Below are positions 41,647 to 50,127 of a stretch of 64,000 nt of DNA, piece by piece; position 1 is the first letter of the stretch; each line of letters begins with the position of its first letter. Below the pieces are notes generated by a model. It saw nothing but the letters and a program-made list of their open reading frames with translations, did not search any database and was not told the DNA's origin. A program made the translations under genes and the position numbers. The stretch is from an uncultured Oscillospiraceae bacterium (lineage in GTDB: Bacteria; Bacillota; Clostridia; Oscillospirales; Acutalibacteraceae): contig USGT01000007.1 in assembly GCA_900554335.1 (NCBI GenBank), forward strand, positions 1 through 64,000, given 5' to 3'.

Positions 41647-42987
41647 TTATTTTTCCATCATTTTACTGATGGTTTCAGCCAATTTTTTCGTTATTTCTTC
41701 GGCTGCTTCTTCGCTTTCGTGCTCGGTCATAACTCTAATTTTCGGTTCTGTGCCCGATTCTCTTACTACTATTCTGCCTTTTTGGCCGATTTCTTTTTTA
41801 ACTTCTTCCAGATAAGCTTTTATTTCTTCGTTTTTAGCGAACATGCCTTTTTGATTAAAATTAATCTTAACTGCGGAAGATTTTTGAGGGTATTTTTTCA
41901 CGATTTTTCTGAGCTCCGAGGCTTTTTTGCCTGAAGAAAGCAAAATTTCGATTAATTTAAGAGCCGTCAGCTGGCCATCTCCGGTGGTTGAATTTTCAAG
42001 AAATATAATATGGCCGGATTGCTCGCCGCCAAGGCTGTAGCCTTTTTGATTCATTCTTTCAAGAACGCATCTGTCGCCGACGTTTGTTTCTTCGAAGCTT
42101 ATTTCGTTTTCAGCGCAGAACTTTTTAAGCCCCATGTTAGACATTATCGTGCCGACTAGAGCGTTTCCTTTCAAAGTGCCGTTTTTCTCCATGTGATCGG
42201 CGCAAATTCCAAGAATAAAATCGCCGTCAATCACGTTCCCACACTCATCAACCGCAAGGCATCTGTCGGCATCGCCATCAAAAGCAAAGGCAATGTCATA
42301 GCTTTTTTCTTTCACTTTTTCTGCCAAATTTTCAATGTGAGTTGAGCCACAATTTTCATTGATGTTTATTCCGTCAGGGGAGTGGAAAATAAAATCAGCT
42401 TTGATTCCAAGCTCGCCGAAAATTTTTTCTGCAGTGAGTGAAGAAGAACCGTTCGAGCAGTCCACAAGCACTTTTATTTCCTTTTTTTCAGGCAGCTTTA
42501 CAGCGCTTTCTAAGTATTTTGCGTATTTTTCGGTTGCATTTTCGCACTTTTCAATTTTACCGATGTTCTCCGCTTCCGGGAGCAAATCATCAATGTTTTT
42601 AGAGATTAAATCCTCGATTTTTTCTTCCATTTCATCAGGAAGCTTATAGCCCTTATTCCCGAAAATTTTAATTCCGTTGAATTCAAAAGAATTGTGAGAA
42701 GCCGAAATCATTATTCCTGCGTCAGCTTTTTCTTCTAAAGTAAGGTAAGCCACCGCCGGAGTTGGAACAACGCCCAAAGAAACGGCATTTGCGCCCATCG
42801 AGCTGATTCCTGCCAAAAGCGCAGCTTCCAGCATGTTTGATGAAATTCTAGGGTCCTTTCCAACCAAAATCTTCGAGCCTTTGCCCAAAGTGTAGGCCAC
42901 TGCCATGCCAACTTTCAGCGCAAGAGAGCATGTTAGCTCTTTGTTTGCGACGCCTCTTATTCCATCTGTGCCAAAAAATTTACCCAT
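41647..42987 (-). CDS. glmM: phosphoglucosamine mutase
   Basis: The 446-residue enzyme converts glucosamine-6-phosphate to glucosamine-1-phosphate for cell-wall precursor synthesis. N-terminal FGTDGIRGVANKELT, the phosphoserine loop GIMISASHNSFEFNGIK, the metal loop AFDGDADRC, the sugar loop GGEQSGHII and the C-terminal phosphate-binding RESGTEPKIRVM are all present. The length is normal. It starts 8 bp after ruvB. Confidence 0.97.
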   Translation of the reverse strand: MGKFFGTDGIRGVANKELTCSLALKVGMAVAYTLGKGSKILVGKDPRISSNMLEAALLAGISSMGANAVSLGVVPTPAVAYLTLEEKADAGIMISASHNSFEFNGIKIFGNKGYKLPDEMEEKIEDLISKNIDDLLPEAENIGKIEKCENATEKYAKYLESAVKLPEKKEIKVLVDCSNGSSSLTAEKIFGELGIKADFIFHSPDGININENCGSTHIENLAEKVKEKSYDIAFAFDGDADRCLAVDECGNVIDGDFILGICADHMEKNGTLKGNALVGTIMSNMGLKKFCAENEISFEETNVGDRCVLERMNQKGYSLGGEQSGHIIFLENSTTGDGQLTALKLIEILLSSGKKASELRKIVKKYPQKSSAVKINFNQKGMFAKNEEIKAYLEEVKKEIGQKGRIVVRESGTEPKIRVMTEHESEEAAEEITKKLAETISKMMEK

Positions 42988-42995
42988 TTAAAAAA

Positions 42996-44003
42996 TTACC
43001 TCCAAAGTTTTTCTTGTTTGTTATATCCCATATGATTATATGCCGCTTCGGTCACGCATCTTCCTCGAGGAGTGCGGTTTAAAAAACCTATTTGCATCAA
43101 AAACGGCTCGTAAACATCTTCGATCGTTATGGCTTCTTCGCCGATTGCAGCCGCCAAAGTTTCAAGGCCTATCGGCCCGCCGCCATAAAGCCTGATTATC
43201 GTGTCAAGGATTCTTCTGTCGTTCCAGTCAAGCCCCAAAGCATCAATTCCAAGCCTGTCAAGGGCTTCTTTCGCAGCGCTGTGAGTTATCTTCCCGCCGT
43301 TCATAACGAGCGCAAAGTCACGCACCCTTTTCAAAAGCCTGTTTGCAATTCTCGGCGTGCCTCTTGAGCGCGAGGCTATTTCCAAAATGCCGTCGTCTTC
43401 GTATTTCGCTTTTAAAATCGAAGCGCTTCTTTTGACTATCGAAGCGAGCTCGCTGTTATTATACATTTCAAGCCGCAAAACCACCCCGAAACGGTCGCGC
43501 AGTGGGGCACTTAGCTGCCCTGCACGAGTTGTTGCACCTATCAAAGTGAATTTCGGGAGCTGAAGATGATATGAAGTTGCCATTTGGCCTTTGCCGGTTA
43601 CTATGTCAATTGCGAAGTCTTCCATTGCCGGGTAAAGAATCTCTTCAACGTGCCGTGAAAGCCTGTGAATTTCGTCAATGAAAAGGACATCCCCCGGCGA
43701 AAGGTTGGTAAGAAGCGAAGCAAGATCTCCCGGCCTTTCGATTGCAGGGCCTGAAGTTATTTTGATGTTCACGCCAAGCTCATTTGCTATTATCATTGAA
43801 AGAGTCGTTTTGCCCAGGCCAGGAGGGCCATAAAGCAAAACATGGTCAAGGGGCTCACCGCGCATTTTCGCCGCTTCTATGAAAATTTTGAGATTTTCTT
43901 TGATTTTATCTTGCCCAACGTATTCTTCAAGAGCCTTCGGCCTTAGGCTAACGTCTTCTTCGTTTGAAATTTCGCTGGGGTCTAAAATTCTTTCTTCTTC
44001 CAT
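42996..44003 (-). CDS. ruvB: Holliday junction branch migration ATPase RuvB
   Basis: The 335-residue AAA+ motor has the usual N-terminus (SLRPKALEEYVGQDKIKENL), Walker A GPPGLGKTT, Walker B LFIDEIHRL, sensor 1 IGATTRAG, the arginine-finger region APLRDRFG and the C-terminal winged helix (IGFLNRTPRGR). With RuvA it drives branch migration of recombination intermediates. ruvC-ruvA-ruvB are adjacent, with gaps of 5-8 bp. Confidence 0.97.
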   Translation of the reverse strand: MEEERILDPSEISNEEDVSLRPKALEEYVGQDKIKENLKIFIEAAKMRGEPLDHVLLYGPPGLGKTTLSMIIANELGVNIKITSGPAIERPGDLASLLTNLSPGDVLFIDEIHRLSRHVEEILYPAMEDFAIDIVTGKGQMATSYHLQLPKFTLIGATTRAGQLSAPLRDRFGVVLRLEMYNNSELASIVKRSASILKAKYEDDGILEIASRSRGTPRIANRLLKRVRDFALVMNGGKITHSAAKEALDRLGIDALGLDWNDRRILDTIIRLYGGGPIGLETLAAAIGEEAITIEDVYEPFLMQIGFLNRTPRGRCVTEAAYNHMGYNKQEKLWR

Positions 44004-44008
44004 TTAAA

Positions 44009-44614
44009 TCAGCCTCCTTTTCCAATGTTTTTAAGCGTCATGCTTATCATTTCGTCAACCGAAAGATTCTGGCTAAGGTTTGCAAGCCACGGCGTTATTT
44101 CGGGCTTTGAAAATCCTAAAGACATCAAAGCGTTTAAAGCCTTGGCTTTGTTGCCTGCCGTTGTTGAAGATGGCATCTCGGCTATGCTTTCGGTTTCTTC
44201 TGAAGAGTTTATTTTTGAAAATTTATCTTTAAGCTCCAAAATTATTCTCTTTGCAGTTTTCGCGCCAATTCCCGGTGCAGAAGTCAAAGCTTTGCTGTCT
44301 GCGTTTGAAATTATTCCCGCAAGTTCGCTTGAAGGGAAGCACGAAAGTATCCCGAGCGAAGCTTTTGGCCCAACGCCTGAAACCGAAATCAAAAGTTTGA
44401 AGTGTTCAAGCTCGGTTTCGCTTGAAAAACCAAAAAGCTCAACGCTGTCTTGGTGCACATTTAAATATGTATAAACCGTTACTTCTTCAGTTTTTTCCCT
44501 CAAAGCAGCCTGCGTGAACAAAGAACACATGCATTTGTATCCAACGCCGCCGCACTGAACAACCAGAAAATTGTCTTTGGCAAGCATTATTTTGCCCGTT
44601 AAACTGTATATCAC
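44009..44614 (-). CDS. ruvA: Holliday junction branch migration protein RuvA
   Basis: A protein of about 201 residues. The GTG at 44614 is chosen: it gives the canonical N-terminus MIYSLTGKIML, lies 7 bp after the ruvC stop and has AGGAGTG inside the ruvC end. The frame stays open far upstream through ruvC, but that part is not RuvA-like. It has an OB domain, two helix-hairpin-helix motifs (LLISVSGVGPKASLGIL; LTSAPGIGAKTAKRIILEL) and a C-terminal RuvB-binding domain (NALMSLGFSKPEITP). It binds four-way junctions as a tetramer. Confidence 0.95.
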   Translation of the reverse strand: MIYSLTGKIMLAKDNFLVVQCGGVGYKCMCSLFTQAALREKTEEVTVYTYLNVHQDSVELFGFSSETELEHFKLLISVSGVGPKASLGILSCFPSSELAGIISNADSKALTSAPGIGAKTAKRIILELKDKFSKINSSEETESIAEMPSSTTAGNKAKALNALMSLGFSKPEITPWLANLSQNLSVDEMISMTLKNIGKGG

Positions 44615-44621
44615 TTTACTG

Positions 44622-45140
44622 TCACACTCCTGTGAATTTATTTTTCGAAATAAGCCCCGCAACGTAGTGCCTTCCAAGAGACTGCACGTGGCAAATGCCT
44701 GCTGCCAAGGCATCAGCGGTATCATCCGGTTTGGGGACTTCTTTTAAATTAAGAAGCCTTGTAACCATGAGCATAACCTGAGGCTTCAAAGCTCTGCCGT
44801 AGCCTGTGAGGGCGCTTTTTATTTGAAGCGGTGTGTATTCAAAAATAGGAATGCCACACTTTTTCGCCGCAAGAAGCGTAACTCCTCTGGCTTGAGCAAC
44901 ATCTATTGCAGTTTTGTGGTTATTTTGGAAATAAAGCTTTTCAATTGAAATAGCATCAGGGTTATATATCTTTATTATTTCGGTTATTCTATCGTATATT
45001 TTTTCAAGCCTTAAAAGAAAATCATCTTTTGAATCAGTCAGCACTGCACCGTAATCTTTCGCAGTGAATTTACTGTTTTTGTATTCTATTACTCCCCAGC
45101 CAACGATCGCATAGCCTGGGTCAATGCCTAATATGAGCAC
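44622..45140 (-). CDS. ruvC: crossover junction endodeoxyribonuclease RuvC
   Basis: The 172-residue resolvase has the RNase H-like catalytic acids in place: D7 in LGIDPGYAIVGWG, E in ISIEKLYFQNN, and the pair in PDDTADALAAGICH. It cuts Holliday junctions after RuvAB migration. It is the first gene of the ten-gene minus-strand operon running to 36330. The start is ATG with GGAGAGG upstream. Confidence 0.96.
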   Translation of the reverse strand: MLILGIDPGYAIVGWGVIEYKNSKFTAKDYGAVLTDSKDDFLLRLEKIYDRITEIIKIYNPDAISIEKLYFQNNHKTAIDVAQARGVTLLAAKKCGIPIFEYTPLQIKSALTGYGRALKPQVMLMVTRLLNLKEVPKPDDTADALAAGICHVQSLGRHYVAGLISKNKFTGV

Positions 45141-45248
45141 TTAATTCACCTCTCCGGGCTTAATTATATCATTTATTTAAATGAAGATAAAGAACATTAA
45201 CAAAAAAGCTTTAAGGGCCATAGTATAACAAAGAGGGGAGTGATAAAA

Positions 45249-45665
45249 ATGAAGACAACAAACAATTTGAGCAGTTGCAGACCTTGTTGCAGCACAGCTG
45301 GGATTTTACTCGGTATTATTTCGGGTATAATAGTAGCAATCCTTTTCTCATTAGGACTTACACCTCTGATTTTAAATGGAATATGGGTTGCTTTTAGCAT
45401 CGGAGCTGCGGCGCTAGTTTATGTTGCAGTTTTGGCGGCTGTGGGTGGTTGCAGTTCTTGCAGCGCTTTAAGAGGAAGCCTTATTAAAAATTTAAGATGT
45501 TTACTAGCCGGCATATTCGGCACCATTTTAACCTCAATCGTGCTTGTGTCGGTCGCACTTGAAATATCTTCAATCATAATTTCAGTTTTGGTTGGAATTT
45601 TAACATTTTTCTTAATATTTCTTGTAGCGTCTCTTATTTCTTTTCTAAAATCTTTAGTCTATTAA
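45249..45665 (+). CDS. four-segment membrane protein with N-terminal Cys cluster
   Basis: A protein of about 138 residues. ATG 45249 follows GAGGGGAG at good spacing; a GTG three codons earlier overlaps that site. After a short Cys-rich start (SSCRPCCSTAG) there are four strongly hydrophobic segments, at about 15-40, 45-68, 85-108 and 112-135. The second and third are separated by GGCSSCSALRG with two more cysteines. Similar small membrane proteins occur in spore-forming Clostridia, but I know of no function. It has its own terminator. Confidence 0.7.
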   Translation: MKTTNNLSSCRPCCSTAGILLGIISGIIVAILFSLGLTPLILNGIWVAFSIGAAALVYVAVLAAVGGCSSCSALRGSLIKNLRCLLAGIFGTILTSIVLVSVALEISSIIISVLVGILTFFLIFLVASLISFLKSLVY

Positions 45666-45677
45666 CATCATAAAGTT

Positions 45678-45707
45678 AGCCCGGTGGTATAATAATATCA
45701 TCGGGCT
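45678..45707 (+). terminator. terminator after the Cys-cluster membrane protein
   Basis: AGCCCGGTG and the ATCGGGCT side (45678-45686 with 45700-45707) form a stem around an AT-rich loop, followed by TATTCTTCTT. The T-run is weak. Confidence 0.65.
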
Positions 45708-45794
45708 TATTCTTCTTAATTTGTAATTTATAATTAATTTTTTCAAGTTTAAATCTGTTTATAATATATAAAACCCAGAAATTTAATTTTCGAG

Positions 45795-45824
45795 TTGACA
45801 TTTTGCCCGAATGAATTTTATAAT
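45795..45824 (+). promoter_or_regulatory. promoter of the Spo0A-like regulator gene
   Basis: TTGACA (45795-45800) and TATAAT (45819-45824), both perfect, have an 18-base spacer, placing the start of transcription near 45831. Confidence 0.8.
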
Positions 45825-45832
45825 CTAAATAA

Positions 45833-45849
45833 TGTGATATCTTATCACA
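45833..45849. promoter_or_regulatory. operator-like perfect inverted repeat
   Basis: TGTGATA (45833-45839) and TATCACA (45843-45849) are exact reverse complements three bases apart. They lie just past the predicted transcription start. The position fits a repressor site; autoregulation is one possibility. Confidence 0.6.
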
Positions 45850-45885
45850 GTGATTTTAAATTACATTCACATCGGAGGATCAAAA

Positions 45886-46278
45886 ATGGACGAAACAATA
45901 CGAAGAAGCAAAGACATAATTTACAACGGTAATGATGAAACACTGCTAAAAAGAATAGAAGTGACCAAAAAAGTTTTAAGGGAAATTGGCATACCTGCTA
46001 ATTTCATTGGGTATAAATATATCGGTGAGGCAATTCTTTACATGTTGCAAAATAAAGAAGTAAATTTCGTTAGTGAAATATATCGCAAAATTGCTGCATA
46101 CCACCGCACTTCGCCAAATTCAGTCGAAGTTTCGATTAATAACGCAATTAAAAGAGCACTTGAAATTTCTGAAGAAAACGTCAGAAAAATTTTGAAGATT
46201 TCAAGTTCAGTCAAACTCACTAACTCTGTCTTTTTAAACACAGCAAAAGAAATAATTTATGAAAAAGTGATTAAATAA
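45886..46278 (+). CDS. Spo0A C-terminal DNA-binding domain protein, no receiver
   Basis: The 130-residue protein has the start at ATG 45886 (CGGAGG site). It matches the effector domain of Spo0A: VTKKVLREIGIPANFIGYKY, then IGEAILYMLQNKEVNFVSEI, IYRKIAAYHRTSPNSVEVSI and NNAIKRALE, the helices that contact 0A-box DNA in Spo0A. The phosphoacceptor receiver domain that controls Spo0A is entirely missing and the gene has its own promoter, so this looks like a small free-standing regulator and not a truncated spo0A. The C-terminal 30 residues (KISSSVKLTNSVFLNTAKEI) are unlike Spo0A. Target genes are unknown. Confidence 0.83.
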   Translation: MDETIRRSKDIIYNGNDETLLKRIEVTKKVLREIGIPANFIGYKYIGEAILYMLQNKEVNFVSEIYRKIAAYHRTSPNSVEVSINNAIKRALEISEENVRKILKISSSVKLTNSVFLNTAKEIIYEKVIK

Positions 46279-46291
46279 ACGCAAATTAAAA

Positions 46292-46314
46292 GCCGGTTAC
46301 TAATCGTAATCGGC
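46292..46314. terminator. weak hairpin between convergent genes
   Basis: GCCGGTTAC (46292-46300) and GTAATCGGC (46306-46314) pair with one G-U pair. AAATTAAAA lies on the left, serving as the minus-strand T-run, and no T-run follows on the right. It overlaps the end of the phosphoesterase gene. Confidence 0.4.
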
Positions 46315-47238
46315 ATTAGTGCTTTCACTTGAAAGTTTGCAAATTATAAGCTCAGGGTCGTTAAGGAATCTAAACGGTAATTTACTTTTTCCAAGCCCGC
46401 GGCTTATAATCATTTTTGTGTTTTCGAAAGTATGCAAACCCGAGGTGTATTTCGGGAAAAAGCCCTGCCCAGGAGACATAAGCGGGCCTATAAACGGCAA
46501 CCTTATTTGCCCTCCGTGAGCGTGCCCGGTGAAAACTAGATCATATTTATATTTGGCGTAAATTTCTATATACTGCGGCTGGTGAGTTAACAACACATTG
46601 AATTCAGAATCATCTAACTTTATTTTATCAAGGCAGCGTTTAATTATGTTTTCCTCAATCATTATAACTTCTTCAATTGTTATGATCTTTTTTCCGCTGT
46701 TTTTTATGTATTCATCTACATAGTCGTCAAAATACATTTCTAGGTCGTTAATTCCTGCTAAATTTATGTGCTTTCCTTTGAAATTAAGCTTAGTTGAAGT
46801 TTCATCCAGCAAAGTCACGCCAGAATTGGCAAGGCTTTCTCTGATTTTTTTCAAATTTTCTTTTCCAACTTGATTTTCGTGGTTCCCCGTAACAAAATAA
46901 ACCGGGGCAATTTTGACAATATTATTTACAAATTCAGTCACGTCGCTTATTTCTTTTTCTATGTCTTTGCTGCGTTTGTAAATTAAATCACCTGTAATAA
47001 CTATTACATTCGGCTTATTTTGCTCAATTCTTTTTATGAGCCGGGCTTGGTTTTTGCCAAATTTGGTGTTATGTAAATCCGAAACTTGAACTATTGTGTA
47101 ACCATTAAATTCTTCAGGGATTTTAGGGCTTTTTACTTCAAATGTAGTGCTGCAAATGTGGTGGTTTCCAATGTAAAGCACAGCCCAGAAAAGCCACACG
47201 ATAAATACCAGGATAACAATAGAATTTTTCAATTTCAT
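46300..47238 (-). CDS. membrane-anchored metallophosphoesterase
   Basis: The 312-residue protein has an N-terminal hydrophobic anchor (residues 6-26, SIVILVFIVWLFWAVLYIGN). The calcineurin-like metal site is complete: QVSDLHNTKFG, VITGDLIYKR, TGNHENQVG, LLTHQP and FTGHAHGGQIRLPF. This pattern is typical of the YkuE/YaeI-type membrane phosphoesterases, some of which act on UDP-diacylglucosamine or other lipids; the substrate here is not shown. It is a single gene transcribed against the Spo0A-like gene. Confidence 0.88.
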   Translation of the reverse strand: MKLKNSIVILVFIVWLFWAVLYIGNHHICSTTFEVKSPKIPEEFNGYTIVQVSDLHNTKFGKNQARLIKRIEQNKPNVIVITGDLIYKRSKDIEKEISDVTEFVNNIVKIAPVYFVTGNHENQVGKENLKKIRESLANSGVTLLDETSTKLNFKGKHINLAGINDLEMYFDDYVDEYIKNSGKKIITIEEVIMIEENIIKRCLDKIKLDDSEFNVLLTHQPQYIEIYAKYKYDLVFTGHAHGGQIRLPFIGPLMSPGQGFFPKYTSGLHTFENTKMIISRGLGKSKLPFRFLNDPELIICKLSSESTNADYD

Positions 47239-47316
47239 TTTTTCAAATCCTCTTAAAATAAATTTTTTATATTCATATTACATCATTTTAAAAAAAATTG
47301 CATTAAAATAAAAAGA

Positions 47317-47339
47317 GCTCCCGGCAAGTGGCCGAGAGT
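47317..47339 (-). terminator. terminator after the SpoIIQ-like gene
   Basis: On the minus strand ACTCTCGGC (47339-47331) pairs with GCCGGGAGC (47325-47317), with one G-U pair, followed by TCTTTTTATTTT. Confidence 0.8.
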
Positions 47340-47340
47340 T

Positions 47341-48147
47341 TTAGTTTTCTTTGTCAAGAATTAAAAGCGGGTCGATGAATTTGCCTTCTTTATTAATAGC
47401 AAGGTGAAGGTGGCTTTGGCCTTCGGCTGCTTCGCAAGGCACTTCGTCTATTTTGCCTATTTCATCGCCATTTTTAAGTTTAGCGCCCTTTTTAACCGGT
47501 ACATTTTTTTCAAGGCCTGAATAATATGCAGTGAATCCACCGTCATGAGACATAACCACGGTTGTTCCATAAGATGGATCTTCATAAACGTCTGCAACAA
47601 CGCCTGAAGTTATGGATTTAACAGCGCTTCCTTTTTCAGCTTTGAAGTCTGTTCCTTCGTGTGACCGCCAATCACAAAAAGTTTTGCTGTAAACTGGTGT
47701 GTCACCGCTGAATTCTTTTGTCACAGTGCTGTCGGTTGGGTAAGAAACTTCCGGTTTTTCTTCGGGTCTTTCGTTTTCTGCCCAAACTGCTTTGACTTTT
47801 TCTTCGCCGGCGTCTGATTCTTTTTCTGCTGGGGCATCAGCGGGTTTTGCTGCTTCTTTCTCAGGTTTTTTCTCAAAAGGAATAGCCTGCTTTTTTTCGA
47901 AGCTGTCGTTTTCGTTTAAAATTTCGTTTTTAACGGTCGATTGCTTCATTGGTGGGTTATTTTTCGGTTTTGAAATTCTTGGGCTATTGCTTTTTTGAGG
48001 AGTAACAAATTCTTTAACCGTTTTATAAGTCGACCAACCTGCCGCTGAAACCGCTGCAAGACACACGAGCAAAGCAACGTAAAACTTTGAATGTCTTTCG
48101 GGTTTTTCTTCGAATTGCTCTTGAATGTTTCCGTTTTTAATTTTCAT
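47341..48147 (-). CDS. SpoIIQ-like membrane-anchored M23 peptidase
   Basis: The 268-residue protein has one membrane segment near 25-42 (FYVALLVCLAAVSAAGW), a long Pro/Glu/Lys linker (about 50-150) and a C-terminal LytM/M23 domain. The zinc-binding residues are kept: SHEGTDFKAEKG (H and D) and QSHLHLAINK (the HxH pair). It may therefore be an active endopeptidase, like clostridial SpoIIQ and unlike Bacillus SpoIIQ, which has lost a ligand. SpoIIQ sits in the forespore membrane and contacts SpoIIIAH during engulfment. The assignment to SpoIIQ specifically, and not another M23 protein, rests on layout. Confidence 0.75.
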   Translation of the reverse strand: MKIKNGNIQEQFEEKPERHSKFYVALLVCLAAVSAAGWSTYKTVKEFVTPQKSNSPRISKPKNNPPMKQSTVKNEILNENDSFEKKQAIPFEKKPEKEAAKPADAPAEKESDAGEEKVKAVWAENERPEEKPEVSYPTDSTVTKEFSGDTPVYSKTFCDWRSHEGTDFKAEKGSAVKSITSGVVADVYEDPSYGTTVVMSHDGGFTAYYSGLEKNVPVKKGAKLKNGDEIGKIDEVPCEAAEGQSHLHLAINKEGKFIDPLLILDKEN

Positions 48148-48277
48148 CTCTTAGCACCTCCAATTTTATTATTGTCATGCATTTACTTTTATATACAGAT
48201 AAAATTTAAATAAAAATGGTAATTTACTTATATAATGTGTATAATGATTAATATCATTTAGGAAAGGAAAAAATAAA

Positions 48278-48859
48278 ATGAGTTTAAAAGACGAATTTAT
48301 AGATATATTTGAAAGCAACATAACGAGAGAAGGCTCGAAAAAGCTTTTGGAATGGCTTAAAACCACTGATTTTTTCACTGCTCCAGCAAGCACAAGATAC
48401 CACTGTGCGTGCGAAGGCGGCCTTTTGATGCACAGCATTAATGTTTATAACGTTATGATGAAACATTTTGAAGAAACGAAAGACAGCAAAGAAAGTTTTG
48501 CAATCGTTTCACTTTTGCATGATATTTGCAAGATTCAATATTATAAAATTTCGCAGAGAAATGTTAAAAACGAAGCTACCGGAACTTGGGAAAAGGTCCC
48601 TTTTTACAGCGTTGAAGATGCTTTTCCTTTCGGCCATGGTGAGAAGTCTGTGTTTTTAATAGAAAGATTCATGAGGCTAAAACCAGCCGAAGCTATGGCT
48701 ATAAGGTGGCACATGGGCGGGTTTGACGAAGCAGTAAAAGGCGGCAGTTATGCAATAAGCCTGGCTTATGATAAATTCCCAATAGCCGTGAAGCTTCACA
48801 TTGCAGACCTTGAAGCAACTTACCTCCATGAAAAAGGTACATCAGAAGTTGCAAAATAA
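48278..48859 (+). CDS. HD-domain phosphohydrolase
   Basis: The 193-residue protein has an HD metal site: RYHCACEGGLLMHSINVY (first His), SLLHDICKI (HD pair), FGHGEKSVFLIERF and IRWHMGG, then LHIADLEATYLHEKG with a late Asp. HD enzymes hydrolyse nucleotides or other phosphates; the substrate is not evident. The segment NEATGTWEKVPFYSVED is an insertion after the HD pair also seen in clostridial homologs. Ribosome site GGAAAGG; acetate kinase follows 39 bp later on the same strand. Confidence 0.83.
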   Translation: MSLKDEFIDIFESNITREGSKKLLEWLKTTDFFTAPASTRYHCACEGGLLMHSINVYNVMMKHFEETKDSKESFAIVSLLHDICKIQYYKISQRNVKNEATGTWEKVPFYSVEDAFPFGHGEKSVFLIERFMRLKPAEAMAIRWHMGGFDEAVKGGSYAISLAYDKFPIAVKLHIADLEATYLHEKGTSEVAK

Positions 48860-48898
48860 AATAATTTAACCGAATTTTTCGAAAGGAAGTGACTTACT

Positions 48899-50110
48899 AT
48901 TAAAATTTTAGTTCTTAATTCAGGAAGTTCCTCGCTTAAATATCAGCTCATAGACATGAAAGATGAAAAAATTCTTTGCAAGGGCAAATTTGCCGAAATA
49001 GGCCAAAATGACACCGAATTTCACCACAAAACATTTGAAAATAAAAAAATTTACGAAGATTTCCATGATGTGAAAAACCACGACGATGCTTTTAATCATT
49101 TGAAAGAGATTTTAACGAGCAAAGAAAGCGGCGTTATAAAAAGCATGGATGAAATCGCCGCAATTGGCCACAGAGTGGTTCACGGAGGGGAATATTTCAC
49201 GGGGCCTGTGATTATTAACGACGAAGTGATTAAAAAAATCGAGTCGCTCATTCCTCTTGCGCCGCTTCACAACAAAGCAAGCATTTCAGGCATAAAATCC
49301 TGCACGAAAATGTTCGGGAATAAAATTCCTCAAGTTGCAGTTTTCGACACTTCTTATTACTCGAATATTCCTGACTACGCTTTTGTTTACCCGATCCCTT
49401 ATGAATATTATGAAAAGTGCGGAATCAGAAAATATGGTTTCCACGGCACTTCGCATGAATTCGTGAGCAATGCTGTGGCAAAAATTTTAAATAAAAACAT
49501 AAACGACCTGAAAATCATAAGCTGCCATCTTGGAAACGGCTCTTCGATAACTGCTATAAAAAACGGCAAAGCAATCGACACAAGCATGGGTTTAACGCCT
49601 CTTGGCGGAATCATGATGGGCACTCGCTCTGGTTCGATGGACCCTTCGGTGATTATAAAAATGGCTGAGGAAAAGTCGCTTTCTTTAGAAGAAATCGGGA
49701 ATATTCTCAATAAAGAATCCGGGCTTAAGGGCGTTTCGGGCGTTGGAAGCGACGACAGAGATATTTTAAGAGCTGAAAATAACGGCAACAAAAGAGCGAA
49801 GCTTGCGCATGAAATGATGATTTACAAAATAACTAAGTATATTGGCGGATATATAGCTATTCTTGGCGGTTGCGACGCAATTATATTCACCGGAGGAATT
49901 GGCGAGCATCAATGGATGCACCGCGAAAAAATTTGCAAGCATTTTAAGTTTATGGGCCTTGAGCTTGACGACGAAAAAAATAAAAACGCAAAACTCGGCA
50001 AAGAAGAAATTATTTCTAAAAATGATTCTAAAATTAAAGTTTTTGTAATTCCAACGAATGAAGAGCTGGCAATTGCAAGGTTTACGCTTGAACTTATAAG
50101 TAACAAATAG
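48899..50110 (+). CDS. ackA: acetate kinase, apparent ATT start codon
   Basis: The enzyme makes ATP and acetate from acetyl phosphate in fermentation. Read from an ATT at 48899 it has 403 residues, the normal length, and begins (M)KILVLNSGSSSLKYQLID, including the active-site Asn7 and the phosphate loop. A stop lies three codons before the ATT and no ATG, GTG or TTG intervenes. The first ATG (48956) would cut off the active-site N-terminus. GGAAGTG lies about ten bases before the ATT. Other motifs: GHRVVHGGEYF, FDTSYYSNIPDYA, KYGFHGTSHEF, CHLGNGSSITAI and FTGGIGEHQ. pfkA follows 17 bp later. Confidence 0.9.
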   Translation: MKILVLNSGSSSLKYQLIDMKDEKILCKGKFAEIGQNDTEFHHKTFENKKIYEDFHDVKNHDDAFNHLKEILTSKESGVIKSMDEIAAIGHRVVHGGEYFTGPVIINDEVIKKIESLIPLAPLHNKASISGIKSCTKMFGNKIPQVAVFDTSYYSNIPDYAFVYPIPYEYYEKCGIRKYGFHGTSHEFVSNAVAKILNKNINDLKIISCHLGNGSSITAIKNGKAIDTSMGLTPLGGIMMGTRSGSMDPSVIIKMAEEKSLSLEEIGNILNKESGLKGVSGVGSDDRDILRAENNGNKRAKLAHEMMIYKITKYIGGYIAILGGCDAIIFTGGIGEHQWMHREKICKHFKFMGLELDDEKNKNAKLGKEEIISKNDSKIKVFVIPTNEELAIARFTLELISNK

Positions 50111-50127
50111 ATAGGAGGCAATTTGGT

